Counted from the stretch's first letter, positions 7,888-17,095 are shown. The stretch is DNA of 64,000 nucleotides from Alloalcanivorax profundimaris (GCF_015265435.1 NZ_JABJWH010000040.1:124001-188000); one strand, 5' to 3'. The notes: generated by a model from the sequence alone, not told the origin. Numbers and translations are program-made.

Positions 7888-8574
7888 ATGACGAAAAAGA
7901 CCGTGGGCCGCCCCCGGGCCCGGGACGGCGCCGGCGATCGCGGCGCCACCATCCTCGATGTCTCCGAACGGCTGTTCGCCCGCCACGGCTACGACGGCGT
8001 GACCCTGCGCACCATCGCCCGGGAAGCGGGCGTGGACGTGGCCCTGATCAACTACTACTTCGGCCCCAAGCAGCAGCTCTTCGATACCGTCTTCCAACGC
8101 CGCGCCCGCATCCTCAACGACGACCGCCTGGACGCCCTCAATCGCGCCCGCGCCGAGGCCGATCCGCGGCCGGTGCCCCTGGAACGCATCATCGAGGCTT
8201 ATCTGCGCCCGCTGGAAATGGCCCAGGAAAGCGAGGACCAGGGCTGGCGCAATTACTGCGCGCTGCTCGCCTTCGTGAATACCTCCCCGGTGTGGGGCCC
8301 GGTGCTCATGAGCCGCCACTTCGACGCCCCCATGGAAGCCTTCGTGGAAGCCCTGGCGCGGGTCCTGCCCGACGCCGAGCGCGCCGACCTCTACTGGTGC
8401 TACCACTTCATGTCCGGATCCATGACCCTGACCTTCGCCAACACCGGGCGCATCAACGCCATGTCCGGCGGCCTGTGCCGCTCCGACGATTTCCAGACCG
8501 CCTACGACCGCATGATTCCGTTCGTGGTGGCCGGGTTCGAGCGGGTGTGCGGGCCCCTGGCGGATCGCGGCTGA
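7888..8574 (+). CDS. TetR family transcriptional regulator
   Basis: The 228-residue product has an N-terminal TetR helix-turn-helix domain (about 15-65, with LFARHGYDGVTLRTIAREAG and INYYFG) and a ligand domain resembling the CecR/YbiH C-terminal family. The ATG at 7888 places the HTH at the usual position; the frame stays open upstream only through the repeat region. Its target is not evident, since neighbouring genes on the same strand end before the repeats. The last codons and the stop lie within an inverted repeat (8563-8607). Confidence 0.9.
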   Translation: MTKKTVGRPRARDGAGDRGATILDVSERLFARHGYDGVTLRTIAREAGVDVALINYYFGPKQQLFDTVFQRRARILNDDRLDALNRARAEADPRPVPLERIIEAYLRPLEMAQESEDQGWRNYCALLAFVNTSPVWGPVLMSRHFDAPMEAFVEALARVLPDAERADLYWCYHFMSGSMTLTFANTGRINAMSGGLCRSDDFQTAYDRMIPFVVAGFERVCGPLADRG

Positions 8575-8607
8575 AACCCATCGCGGCGTACCGCTTTAGC
8601 CGCGATC
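8563..8607. repeat. REP-like inverted repeat overlapping a stop codon, copy 3
   Basis: GATCGCGGCT at 8563-8572 pairs with AGCCGCGATC at 8598-8607 (10 bp, 25-nt loop). The arm includes the last sense codons of the TetR gene and the first base of its TGA at 8572-8574. It lies between convergent genes and probably acts as a bidirectional terminator. Confidence 0.6.
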
Positions 8608-8620
8608 CTCACCCAGGCTG

Positions 8621-9970
8621 CTATTCGGTATCACCATCCGGCCGGTCGGGCTCATCGGCGGGCGCGGTTTCGTCCTTGTTGCCGTCGCCATCCGAATCGC
8701 CCTGTTCCTGGGCCTGCTCCGCTTTGGCTTCCACTTCCTCGGCGCTCTTCTCCTCGCCGATGCGGTAGGCGGCGAAGCCGGCGTGCACCACCTGGTTCAC
8801 CGCCATGCCCAGCACGCGCCCGTCGTAGGGGGCGATGATGGCGCTGCCGGTATTGCTGATCGGGTCGGTGACGGTGCCCAGGATCTGGCCCTTCTTGACC
8901 TGATCGTTGAGTTCCACCTCGGAGAGCAGAATCCCGCCCTGGCCGGCCCGAATCCATTCAGACTCATAGAACACCGGCTGCGGCGCCCCCCAGAAGCGGC
9001 TCGCCTTGCGCATGTCCAGGTTCTCCAGCAGCGTCTCCAGGGCCTGCACGCCGTAGTCCACCGCCTCTTCCTCCAGGCGGTTGGGGCCGCCGGCTTCCAT
9101 GGTCACCGCCACGATGCCTTCGTCCACGGCGGCGGCGCGCAGCATGCCGTCCGCCGGCGGGCTGTGCAGCACGGTCATGCCGCCGAAGTGCTTGGCGAAG
9201 GCCACCACCCGGGGATCCTCCAGGTCGGCGCGCAGCTGCGGCTGGTTGATGCGTTTCTGGGAGCCGGTGTGCAGGTCCACCAGGTAGTCGCAGTGGCGCA
9301 CGATGTTCTCGAACAGGGAGTACGCCACCCGGCTGGCGGCGCTGCCGCTCTTGCGGCCGGGGAAATAGCGGTTCAGGTCGCGGCGGTCGCTGAGGTAGCG
9401 GGAGCCGTTGCGGAAGCCGTCCAGGTTGACGATGGGCACGCCCACCACGGTGCCGGCCAGTTCGTCGGGCTCCAGCTCGTACATCAGCCGGCGCACCATC
9501 TCGATGCCGTTCAATTCGTCGCCGTGGACGGCGGCGGTGAGGCACAGATGGGGGCCGGGTTTGGTGCCGTGGGCCACCAGCACCGGCACCGGGGTGGCGA
9601 TGGAGCGGAACGACTGGTCCGGGGTCCAGTAGAGGGTGTCGAAGGTGCCCACCGGCACGCTCTGGTCGAGCAGCGTCAGGGGCGCCACCGGGTCCGGCGC
9701 CGGCGGCATGGCCGGCTCGGGCTCGGCCTCGTCCTGGTTCGCGGCGCTTTCCCGGGCTTCGCCGCCGTCGTCATCACGGTCTTCATCGCGGCGCGCCGGC
9801 GGGCCGTCCGGGTCCTCCGGGCGTGGTGCCGCCTGGTCGGCGGTGGCCGGGGCGGCGTGGCGGCCGTCCTCGTCCTCGCTCTCATTGGCCGCCAGCGGCG
9901 CGGCCAGCGCCAGCAGGGAAAGGGCGATGATGGCGTTCTTCAGCGGTTGCCTCGGGGTCACGAAACACAT
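8621..9970 (-). CDS. Secreted succinylglutamate desuccinylase/aspartoacylase-like M14 protein
   Basis: The 449-residue product has a signal peptide (about 1-28, ending LAAPLAANE), then a low-complexity acidic region (about 29-95). The zinc-carboxypeptidase-like domain (about 115-330) has HGDELNG and DLHTGS as metal ligands. A beta-rich barrel resembling a biotinyl/lipoyl fold follows (about 340-410, VKKGQILGTV...GRVLGMAVNQ), then an acidic Asp/Glu tail (410-449). The family hydrolyses N-acyl amino acids or trims peptides; the substrate is unknown. Acidic linkers at both ends are unusual and suit a periplasmic or extracellular protein. It is monocistronic and convergent with the TetR gene. Confidence 0.85.
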   Translation of the reverse strand: MCFVTPRQPLKNAIIALSLLALAAPLAANESEDEDGRHAAPATADQAAPRPEDPDGPPARRDEDRDDDGGEARESAANQDEAEPEPAMPPAPDPVAPLTLLDQSVPVGTFDTLYWTPDQSFRSIATPVPVLVAHGTKPGPHLCLTAAVHGDELNGIEMVRRLMYELEPDELAGTVVGVPIVNLDGFRNGSRYLSDRRDLNRYFPGRKSGSAASRVAYSLFENIVRHCDYLVDLHTGSQKRINQPQLRADLEDPRVVAFAKHFGGMTVLHSPPADGMLRAAAVDEGIVAVTMEAGGPNRLEEEAVDYGVQALETLLENLDMRKASRFWGAPQPVFYESEWIRAGQGGILLSEVELNDQVKKGQILGTVTDPISNTGSAIIAPYDGRVLGMAVNQVVHAGFAAYRIGEEKSAEEVEAKAEQAQEQGDSDGDGNKDETAPADEPDRPDGDTE

Positions 9971-10000
9971 CCTCCTCGCGGCCCGGGATCGCCGGGCCTT

Positions 10001-11914
10001 CTATGAGGGCCGCTGGTCCAGTTCTTCCCAGCGGCCGTAGTGGTCGTTGAGTGCCTGCTCCAGCGTCTGCAATTGGCGCTGGGCGGCGGCGATGTCCTCC
10101 GCCGGACCCTTATAGATGTCCGGGTCGGCGAGCCGTTCCTGGGCGGCGTCGAGCTCCGCTTCCAGGGCTTCGATCTTTTCCGGCAACGCCTTGAGCTCGA
10201 GCTGTTCCTTGTAGGTCAGCTTACGGGCTCCGTGGTCGTCCGCCGCGGAAGCGGGCGCGCTTTTTACCTTCGTTTCGGTTTTCGGCGCGGCGGCGGGTTT
10301 GACGCCCTCCGCCCGCGCCGGTTCCGGACGCTGGCGCAACCAGTCCTGGTAGCCGCCCACATAGACGTGGGGATCGCCGTCGCCCTCGAACACCAGGGTG
10401 GAGGTGACCACGTTGTCGATGAATTCCCGGTCATGGCTCACCAGCAGCAGGGTGCCCTGGTAGTTCACCAGCTGCTCCTCGAGCAGTTCCAGGGTTTCCA
10501 CGTCCAGGTCGTTGGTGGGTTCGTCCAGCACCAGCAGGTTGAACGGCCGGGTGAACAGCTTGGCCAGCAGCAGCCGGTTGCGCTCGCCGCCGGACAGCGA
10601 GCGCACCGGCTGGCGGGCCCGCGCCGGCTCGAACAGGAAATCCTGCAGGTAGCCCATGACATGCTTCTTGCGGCCGTTGATCTCCACCACGTCGGAGCCT
10701 TCGGCCAGGTTGTCGAGCACGCTCTTGTCGCCGTCCAGGGTGTCGCGCAACTGGTCGAAGTAGGCCACCTGAAGCTGGGTGCCCGGTTTCACGGTGCCGT
10801 GATCCGGCTCCAGGCGGCCCAGCAGCAGGCGGATCAGCGTGGACTTGCCGCAGCCGTTGGGGCCCAGCACGCCGACCCGGTCGCCGCGCATCAGGGTCAG
10901 CGAGAAATCCTCCAGAATGCGCTTGCCGCCCAGCTCGCAGGCCAGGTGTTCCGCCTCGATGACGATCTTGCCGGAGCTGTCGCCCTGCTGGATTTCCAGG
11001 CCCGCGGTGCCCTGGCGGTTACGGCGCTGGGCATACTGCTCGCGCAGGCTCTCGAGGGCGCGCACGCGGCCCTCGTTGCGGGTGCGCCGGGCCTTGATGC
11101 CCTGGCGGATCCAGCGTTCCTCCTGGCTCAGTTTCTTGTCGAACTCGGCGTTGGCGCGCTCCTCGTTGTCCAGCGCCGCCTGCTTGCCGGCCAGGTACTT
11201 GTCGTAGTCCCCGGGCCAGCTGCTCAGATGGCCCCGGTCCAGTTCGATGATGCGGGTGGCCAGGGCGCGGATGAAGGCGCGGTCGTGGGAGATGAACACC
11301 AGGGTGGCCGGGTAGGTCTTCAGGAAGCTTTCCAGCCAGCGGATGCTGTCCAGGTCCAGGTGGTTGGTGGGCTCGTCGAGCAGCAGGATGTCCGGCTCGC
11401 GCACCAGGGCCCGGGCCAGCAGCACGCGCCGCTTCATGCCCCCGGAGAGACCGGCGAAGGCCACCTCGCCGTCCAGCTTGAGCTTGGAGAGCACCGTCTC
11501 CACGCGCTGGAACAGCTGCCAGGCGCCGCGCGCCTCGATCCGGTCGTTGAGGGTCTCGAAACGCGCCATGGCGTCCTCGTCGCCGCTGGCCAGGGCGCGG
11601 CTCAGGCGGTCGTGCTCGTTGAGCAGCTCGCCCAGCTCGCCGAGGCCGCCGGCCACCATGTCGTGGACGCTGTGGTCCTGGTCGTCGGGCACTTCCTGTT
11701 CCAGGCGCGCCACGGTCAGTTCCCGGGCGGTTTCGATCTGGCCGTCGTCGGGCTGCTGTTCGCCGGTGAGCACCTTGAACAGGGTGGACTTGCCGGTGCC
11801 GTTGCGGCCCACCAGGCACAGCCGTTCGCCGGGTTCGATGGCCAGATTCACCTGGTCGAGCAACGGCTGCTCGCCGTAATGGAGGTCGAGATCACGAAGG
11901 GTAATAAGAGGCAT
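10001..11914 (-). CDS. uup: ABC-F ATPase Uup
   Basis: The 637-residue soluble protein has tandem ABC domains: Walker A GRNGTGKS near residue 36 with signature LSGGMKRR, and a second Walker A GPNGCGKS with signature LSGGERNR. A basic linker lies between them, and a C-terminal coiled-coil region (about 555-637, EKIEALEAELDAAQERL) is the Uup-specific DNA-binding extension. ABC-F proteins act on the ribosome; Uup also affects precise excision of transposons. The ATG at 11914 begins the canonical MPLITLRDLDLHYG; the frame remains open upstream but without homology. Confidence 0.95.
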   Translation of the reverse strand: MPLITLRDLDLHYGEQPLLDQVNLAIEPGERLCLVGRNGTGKSTLFKVLTGEQQPDDGQIETARELTVARLEQEVPDDQDHSVHDMVAGGLGELGELLNEHDRLSRALASGDEDAMARFETLNDRIEARGAWQLFQRVETVLSKLKLDGEVAFAGLSGGMKRRVLLARALVREPDILLLDEPTNHLDLDSIRWLESFLKTYPATLVFISHDRAFIRALATRIIELDRGHLSSWPGDYDKYLAGKQAALDNEERANAEFDKKLSQEERWIRQGIKARRTRNEGRVRALESLREQYAQRRNRQGTAGLEIQQGDSSGKIVIEAEHLACELGGKRILEDFSLTLMRGDRVGVLGPNGCGKSTLIRLLLGRLEPDHGTVKPGTQLQVAYFDQLRDTLDGDKSVLDNLAEGSDVVEINGRKKHVMGYLQDFLFEPARARQPVRSLSGGERNRLLLAKLFTRPFNLLVLDEPTNDLDVETLELLEEQLVNYQGTLLLVSHDREFIDNVVTSTLVFEGDGDPHVYVGGYQDWLRQRPEPARAEGVKPAAAPKTETKVKSAPASAADDHGARKLTYKEQLELKALPEKIEALEAELDAAQERLADPDIYKGPAEDIAAAQRQLQTLEQALNDHYGRWEELDQRPS

Positions 11915-12008
11915 GTAGGGACGCGGGTCGCGGTAATGAATAAAGCGCCCAGTGTAACACCTTGCCGGGTGGAAGGTGGTGGTGTGAACCGGCGCACAGT
12001 GAAGGCCG

Positions 12009-12037
12009 GCGTCATGAAATCTCAACGGTTCTGTAAC
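12009..12037 (+). promoter_or_regulatory. Weak PHO-box-like 11-bp periodic motif
   Basis: GCGTCAT (12009), TCTCAAC (12020) and CTGTAAC (12031) are spaced every 11 bp, as in PhoB boxes (CTGTCAT/C repeats). The first and third match 5 and 6 of 7 positions; the middle one is poor. It lies 50-78 bp before the metallophosphoesterase start, in the 172-bp divergent gap with uup, which otherwise shows nothing. Confidence 0.2.
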
Positions 12038-12086
12038 CGAGCCCGTCGAGCATGGCGCCAGCCTTTTATTCGCTGGAGAATGGATC

Positions 12087-14024
12087 ATGCGCGGATCGCT
12101 GTTTTCGCCTTTTTTGCTGTTTTCGGGGGCCCTGGCCCTGTTTGGCTGTGCCGGTGACGACGACCGGGTGGAAGTGACCACCGAAGTGCCTGTGGAACTG
12201 AACCAGGAGAACCGGTTCATCACCGACCCCTTCCTTCAGATGCCCACCAGGGACTCGGTCAACGTGGTCTGGTTCACCACCTTCCCGGGCACCGAACATA
12301 CCCTGCATTATGGCGAGGGTCGTACCGCGGCGGCGGACACGACCAAGCTGTCACGGATGATGGAAGACGCTTCCTCGAAGCAGTTTGGCAAGACCTATGA
12401 GGGCATCGCGGAGCGGCCGGTGTATCGTCACGAGGCCACCGCCAGCGACCTGGCGCCCGGTGAACGGATTGATTATCACGTCGCCAGCACCGACGACAAT
12501 GGCCACACCCTGACCAGCGAAACCTTTTCGCTGGCGGCGGCGCCCGGCAAAAACCAGCCGTTGAAAATCCTGCTGACCTCCGATCTTCAATTGAAGAAAA
12601 ACGCCGCCGCCAATTATCAGAAGGTGGTGGAAACCGTGGGCCGTCCGGACGCGGTGTTCTTCGCCGGTGACCTGGTGAATGTGCCCGATCGCGCGTCCGA
12701 ATGGTTTGATCAGGCCTCGGACAACGCGCCGGCCTTCTTCCCCACCCTGCAGGGCCGTTATCAGGAATTTCTGCCCGGCTACCCCTACACCGGTGGTGAG
12801 ATTCTTCAACACGCGCCCTTGTTCGCCACCATCGGCAACCATGAGGTGATGGGCCGCTACACCCATGACGGCAGCGCCGACAGCGATTACACCCTCGGTG
12901 GCGCCTTCGGTGACCCGCAGCCGCGCTGGTACGCCGCCATTGCCTATGAGCAGCTCAAGGACCAGGTCAATCCCACCGGCGACGAGGACATTAAGGCGCA
13001 ATGGATCGCCGACCATTCCCACAACCATGAAAGCTACCGGGAGATTTTCAGTTTCCCCGATGGCGGCCCGGCCGGTGAGGATTATTACGCGGTGGCGTTC
13101 GGCGATGTGTTCCTGATTTCCATGAACGTCTCGAGGATCTGGCGTTCCTGGAGCGTCAGCGGCACCGGACGAAGCAAGTTCGTGGAAACCCTGAGTGAGC
13201 TGGAGAACCCGGAGGCCTGGGGATTCGGCGAGTTCATCTTCGAGCGTTTCGACAAGGAGTCGGAACAGTACCGTTGGCTGCAAGAGGTGCTGCAAAGCGA
13301 TGCCTTCAAGCAGGCCCGCTACAAGGTGGTCATGGCGCACCAGGGCGTTTTCGGCCTGGGCGACAACACCGTGCCGGTGCTTGCCGAGCCGGTGATGCAA
13401 TTGGTGGAAGTGGAGAATGGCGAGGAAGTCATCACCGAACTGCCGTTTCCGATCAGCGCCGATCAGTGGGAGCAGCAGGTGCGCCCGCGTCTGGATTCCG
13501 CCTCCCTCAGCGAGGTGCGCTACCAATACCCCCTGGAAGAAGACGTCTGGTACCGCGATATCGAGCCGCTGCTGATCGAAAACGGCGTCGATCTGGTGCA
13601 CATCGGCCACTCCCATCTGTGGAACCGGGCCGAGGTGGAGGGCATGCATTATCTGGAAAGCTCCAACGTGGGCAACAGCTACGGGGCTTACTACCAGGAC
13701 AACACCGGCAACTACACCAAGAACGTGCGTTCCAGTGGCGCTGATTTCTGGGACGACGTGAACGGGCCGAACCCGCGCTGGAGCATCGACGACTATGCCC
13801 CCAACGGCGACCCCCAGGGGCGGACCATGGCCCTGCCCACCGAGTTCAGCCCGATGAGCTGGGAGGACGGCGGCTATCCGGATCTGCCGTTCGTGGCCAG
13901 CAATAATCTGAGCGTGTTTTCCATTCTCGAAACGGACACCGGGCTGGTGAAGAGCTATGTATTCGACCCCGCCGACCTGAACGGCGAGGTGCAATTGTTC
14001 GACCAGTTCTCGATCGTCAACTGA
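12087..14024 (+). CDS. Lipoprotein metallophosphoesterase (purple-acid-phosphatase-like)
   Basis: The 645-residue product has a lipoprotein signal (lipobox LFGC, Cys21) and an N-terminal fibronectin-like beta domain (about 40-145). The calcineurin-like phosphoesterase domain shows LLTSDLQ, FAGDLVN, IGNHEVMG, VMAHQG and GHSHLW, the ordered metal ligands of the fold. The class hydrolyses phosphomonoesters or diesters in the periplasm or at the outer membrane. The C-terminal part (about 500-640) carries Asn/Tyr-rich insertions. The start at 12087 follows CTGGAG and opens the signal peptide. The next genes on this strand encode a phospholipase C-like protein, which suggests phosphate scavenging from lipids (inference). 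Confidence 0.85.
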   Translation: MRGSLFSPFLLFSGALALFGCAGDDDRVEVTTEVPVELNQENRFITDPFLQMPTRDSVNVVWFTTFPGTEHTLHYGEGRTAAADTTKLSRMMEDASSKQFGKTYEGIAERPVYRHEATASDLAPGERIDYHVASTDDNGHTLTSETFSLAAAPGKNQPLKILLTSDLQLKKNAAANYQKVVETVGRPDAVFFAGDLVNVPDRASEWFDQASDNAPAFFPTLQGRYQEFLPGYPYTGGEILQHAPLFATIGNHEVMGRYTHDGSADSDYTLGGAFGDPQPRWYAAIAYEQLKDQVNPTGDEDIKAQWIADHSHNHESYREIFSFPDGGPAGEDYYAVAFGDVFLISMNVSRIWRSWSVSGTGRSKFVETLSELENPEAWGFGEFIFERFDKESEQYRWLQEVLQSDAFKQARYKVVMAHQGVFGLGDNTVPVLAEPVMQLVEVENGEEVITELPFPISADQWEQQVRPRLDSASLSEVRYQYPLEEDVWYRDIEPLLIENGVDLVHIGHSHLWNRAEVEGMHYLESSNVGNSYGAYYQDNTGNYTKNVRSSGADFWDDVNGPNPRWSIDDYAPNGDPQGRTMALPTEFSPMSWEDGGYPDLPFVASNNLSVFSILETDTGLVKSYVFDPADLNGEVQLFDQFSIVN

Positions 14025-14032
14025 CGAGCCGG

Positions 14033-14056
14033 CGCGCGGCCCGCCGGGGCCGCGCG
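14033..14056 (+). terminator. GC-rich hairpin after metallophosphoesterase gene
   Basis: CGCGCGGCCC at 14033-14042 pairs perfectly with GGGCCGCGCG at 14047-14056 over a GCCG loop, 8 nt past the stop codon. No T-run follows, so it may act as a Rho-assisted terminator or 3' stabiliser, leaving about 95 bp for a promoter of the next operon. Confidence 0.5.
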
Positions 14057-14151
14057 TGAAGGCGAATGTCGCGGATGAACAATTGAAGCGGAGACCGAAT
14101 TACGCCTGTATAGGACGGGCATACCAAAAACAACATCCCAGGGAGGGAATC

Positions 14152-15171
14152 ATGAAACGGATGCTCATCGGTTTGCTGGCCGTGGCCTGCGTCTGCCCCA
14201 CCGCCCAAGCCTTCAAGCAAGAGACCCATCGCCGCCTGGTGGAGGATGCGGTGGCCTATATGCAGGCCCATCCGCAGACCACCGGTTACGCCGACCTGCA
14301 GGCGGTGGCCAGCGCCGCCGGCTACACCGTGGCCCAGTTCGCCCAGGTGCTCGGTCAGAGCGCCTACGACGTGGACGACTTCCAGGACACCTACTTCTGC
14401 GGCGCCATCACCGGCGACTGTGTCTACGCGCCGGTGTTCAACGCCGGCAGTTCCCTGGTCAACTACACCTCCTACTGGCACTTCCAGAACCACACCCGGG
14501 GGCCGGACGTGCACGGCAACGACCTGGGCGGTTACAACTACGACAAGCTCACCGTGTCCGGCGACATCGACAACCTGGCCGCCACCTGGCTGGTGGGCGA
14601 TTACCTGGACGACGGCCCCGGCGGCATGACCGGCTGGTGGTCCAACGACGATTCCGAGTACGACACCTACGGCATCACCGAGGCCAACTACCGCCAGGGC
14701 ACCACCTCCTCGAAATCCATGTACGACGATTTCGAGGAAATGCCGTTCCAGCCGCTGGATAACCTGGCCCAGTACTGGTACGACCAGTTTCTCGCCAACC
14801 CCACGGCCCAGAGCCTGGGCTACGCCCTGCACGCCACCGACGTGGTTCAGCCGCATCATGTATGGACCACCTCGGCGCTCAACCACAGCGGCTGGGAAGG
14901 CTGGGTGGCGGATTACTACGACAGCGAGGACCTCAACGACGAGACCCTGGTGACCCAGGCCCTGTCCAGCTACACGGCGCCAGGTGGCGGCACCACGGAC
15001 ATCCGCCCGCTGCTCACCCAGGGCGGCGACATCGCCTACGCCAACGGCGCTCTGGTGCTGTCCAGCACCGATCACTCGGATCGGGTGCAGGTGGCCCGGG
15101 TGGTGGTGCCCCACGCCATTGCCCTGGTGGTGCACCTGCTGGGCCACGCGTCCGCGCAACTGACCCAGTAA
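14152..15171 (+). CDS. Secreted zinc-dependent phospholipase C / P1-nuclease-like protein
   Basis: The 339-residue product has a signal peptide (about 1-20, ending AQA, so mature FKQETHRRLVEDA). His and Asp residues are arranged as in the S1-P1 nuclease/zinc phospholipase C fold: ETH near the N-terminus, ASWHF-like YWHFQNH, LGYALHATDVVQPHH (HxxxD then HH) and NHSGWEGW (HxxxE). I therefore infer a metal-dependent phosphodiesterase acting outside the cytoplasm; phospholipid versus nucleic acid substrate cannot be decided. The ATG at 14152 follows GGGAGGGA. It is the first gene of a tight cluster (3 bp to the next). Confidence 0.65.
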   Translation: MKRMLIGLLAVACVCPTAQAFKQETHRRLVEDAVAYMQAHPQTTGYADLQAVASAAGYTVAQFAQVLGQSAYDVDDFQDTYFCGAITGDCVYAPVFNAGSSLVNYTSYWHFQNHTRGPDVHGNDLGGYNYDKLTVSGDIDNLAATWLVGDYLDDGPGGMTGWWSNDDSEYDTYGITEANYRQGTTSSKSMYDDFEEMPFQPLDNLAQYWYDQFLANPTAQSLGYALHATDVVQPHHVWTTSALNHSGWEGWVADYYDSEDLNDETLVTQALSSYTAPGGGTTDIRPLLTQGGDIAYANGALVLSSTDHSDRVQVARVVVPHAIALVVHLLGHASAQLTQ

Positions 15172-15174
15172 CCC

Positions 15175-16482
15175 ATGGGCATGCGCGCACCGCGCCGCCG
15201 CGCCCTGGCGCTGGCGGCGCTGCTGATGGTGGCCCTGGCCGGCGCCACGCCCCGGGATCCGGAGGTGGTGGCGGAGGTCGACGGCGCCGCGCTGACCCGG
15301 CCGGTGCTGGCGGTGTTCCTGGCCTCGGCCCGCCTCCATGACGACCGAGTGACGGCCCGCCAGGTGCTGGCGGATCTGGTGGACATCCATCTGATGGGCG
15401 CCTGGTACCGGGAGAAGCACGCCGTCGACCACGGGCCGGCCCGGGTCGGCTACGACCGCGCCACCCGTGCCGACCGGGACACCGCCGCGCTGATCCGGGT
15501 GGCCTACCGGGACGCCCTGGCGGCGGCCCTGGACGCCCACGGCTGGGACTCGCCGCTGGACGCGGTGGCGGGCCCCTGGCACCTGGACGCCGACAAGCTG
15601 GTGCCCATTCTCACCGCCGATTCCGGCCTGCGCCTGGCACTGAACGAGCGCCAGCGCGCCGCCGCCCGGCGCTGGGTGGTGGCCCGTTACCGCTTCCCCG
15701 GCGGCGAGGAGCGCCGCCTGACCCTGGCGCGGCTGTACGACGCCCAGAACATTGCCCTCAAGACCCGCTTCCACAATCTCGACGGCGCCGCCATGGCGGA
15801 CGCCGCCGGAGCCTGGGTGCGCCGCGCCTTCGTGCTCGACTGGTTCGAGCGCCGGGCGCCGCTGGAACCGGCGGAGCGGGACTGGATCCGGCAACTGGTG
15901 CTGGACCGGCTGGACCAGCGGGCGCTGCTGCGCGCCCTGGGCCTCAGTGACGATCCCCACGACGACAATCTGCGGCTGCGGGAAGTGGCGGAAACGATTC
16001 CCGACAAGGACATCCGCCGCTATTACCAGTTGCACCGCGAGCACTTCCGGCGCGTGGAGAAGGTGCGCGCGGCGCGTCTGTATTTGCCCGATCAGGCGCT
16101 GGCCGACCGCGTCCATCAACGTCTGCAAGGCGGTGAGCCGCTGGCCGAGGTGGCGCGGCGCCACGCCGACCGGCCGGGCGTTAGCTATCAGGCCCCGGCC
16201 TGGTTGCAGCGCGGCGACCCGGACGCCTGGCTCACAGGCTTCGCGTTCACCGTGGAAGAGGGCGCGGTGTCACCGCCGGCCCGGGTGCCCGGTGAGGCGC
16301 GCTGGGTGATCGTGGCGGTGGACCGGCGGCGGGAAGGGTTCCAGGCCGCCGACAGTGAGGCGGTGCGTTACCAGGCGTCGCGGGTGCTGGCCCGGGAGCG
16401 CTTGCGGGAACGGCTGCGCACCGGTCTGGCCCGGCGCCAGGCCGCCGCCCGCGTGCGGTTTTACCTGGAGCCGTCGCCGTGA
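15175..16482 (+). CDS. Parvulin-like peptidyl-prolyl isomerase / foldase, exported
   Basis: The 435-residue product has a signal peptide or anchor (about 10-25) and a SurA/PpiC-like layout: an N-terminal helical region beginning EVVAEVDGAALTR, a long helical core, then a rotamase-like domain (about 295-395) with RAARLYLPDQALADRVHQRL and GAVSPPARVPG...WVIVAVDRR, and a helical tail. Such proteins assist folding of exported proteins. The start lies 3 bp after the phospholipase-like gene and the stop overlaps the next gene, so coupling is strong and a dedicated role for the neighbouring hydrolase is plausible (inference). The rotamase domain is divergent; catalytic competence is uncertain. Confidence 0.75.
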   Translation: MGMRAPRRRALALAALLMVALAGATPRDPEVVAEVDGAALTRPVLAVFLASARLHDDRVTARQVLADLVDIHLMGAWYREKHAVDHGPARVGYDRATRADRDTAALIRVAYRDALAAALDAHGWDSPLDAVAGPWHLDADKLVPILTADSGLRLALNERQRAAARRWVVARYRFPGGEERRLTLARLYDAQNIALKTRFHNLDGAAMADAAGAWVRRAFVLDWFERRAPLEPAERDWIRQLVLDRLDQRALLRALGLSDDPHDDNLRLREVAETIPDKDIRRYYQLHREHFRRVEKVRAARLYLPDQALADRVHQRLQGGEPLAEVARRHADRPGVSYQAPAWLQRGDPDAWLTGFAFTVEEGAVSPPARVPGEARWVIVAVDRRREGFQAADSEAVRYQASRVLARERLRERLRTGLARRQAAARVRFYLEPSP

Positions 16483-17081
16483 TGTGGCGGGCGCTGCTTC
16501 TGGCCGCCGCCTGCGCCGGCCTGGCCGGGGCCGCGGTTCTGTGGCCCGCCGGGCCGGCGACGCCCCCGGCGCCGGCGGTGGCCGGGCCCGATCCGGAAAC
16601 GCCACCGCCGCCGGCCGTCACGCCCCGGTCGCCGGTGAGCCCGGTGCCGGCCCCGACCGCGCGGGACCGGCCGCCACCACCAGCGGAGCGCTCCGAGCCG
16701 GCGGCGGCGGAAGGCGTGATCGCGCCCCGGGTGCGCCCGGAGGCGGCGGAATCCCTGCGCCGGGCGCGCCGCGACGGCGATCCGCGCACGCCGCCGGTGG
16801 CGTCCCGGGAACCGCGGGTGCCGCCGCCCCAGGACGTGCTCGATGACCCGGAGCGGTACAGCCGTTATGAGCAGGGGGAAAGAATGGCGGTGTACGCGTC
16901 CTTCATGGACGCCTCCAAGCGGCGCATCGGTGAGCTGGAAGATTTGGTGGCCCGGGGCGAGCGGGACGGCCTGCCGCCGGAGCAACTGGCGGAAGGGCGG
17001 CGCAAGCTGGAAGGCTTGAAAGCCCGCCGCGAGGAATTGCTGTCCCGGTTCCCGGAGCTGGCGCCGCCGGACCCGGACTGA
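16482..17081 (+). CDS. Membrane-anchored Pro/Ala-rich protein with C-terminal helical domain
   Basis: The 199-residue protein is not recognised. It has an N-terminal signal anchor (about 2-20), a Pro/Ala/Arg-rich linker (about 21-110) and a charged helical C-terminus (about 113-190, including RIGELEDLVARGERDGLPPE). This layout (anchor, flexible linker, helical domain) recalls lipase-specific foldases, but it is far shorter and I do not see their conserved motif. The ATG at 16482 shares one base with the TGA of the foldase gene; a GTG three bases earlier is possible. Co-transcription with the hydrolase and foldase suggests an accessory role. Confidence 0.65.
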   Translation: MWRALLLAAACAGLAGAAVLWPAGPATPPAPAVAGPDPETPPPPAVTPRSPVSPVPAPTARDRPPPPAERSEPAAAEGVIAPRVRPEAAESLRRARRDGDPRTPPVASREPRVPPPQDVLDDPERYSRYEQGERMAVYASFMDASKRRIGELEDLVARGERDGLPPEQLAEGRRKLEGLKARREELLSRFPELAPPDPD

Positions 17082-17095
17082 CCCGCCTGGCCGGA

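Noticed and set aside
10040-12157. Plus-strand frame of about 700 codons opposite uup
   Set aside because: Antisense shadow of Uup; His/Gln-rich with no domain.
16482-17081. Lipase-specific foldase (Lif/LipB) identity for the Pro-rich protein
   Set aside because: The layout is similar, but it is much shorter and the conserved Lif motif is not seen, and no lipase is adjacent.
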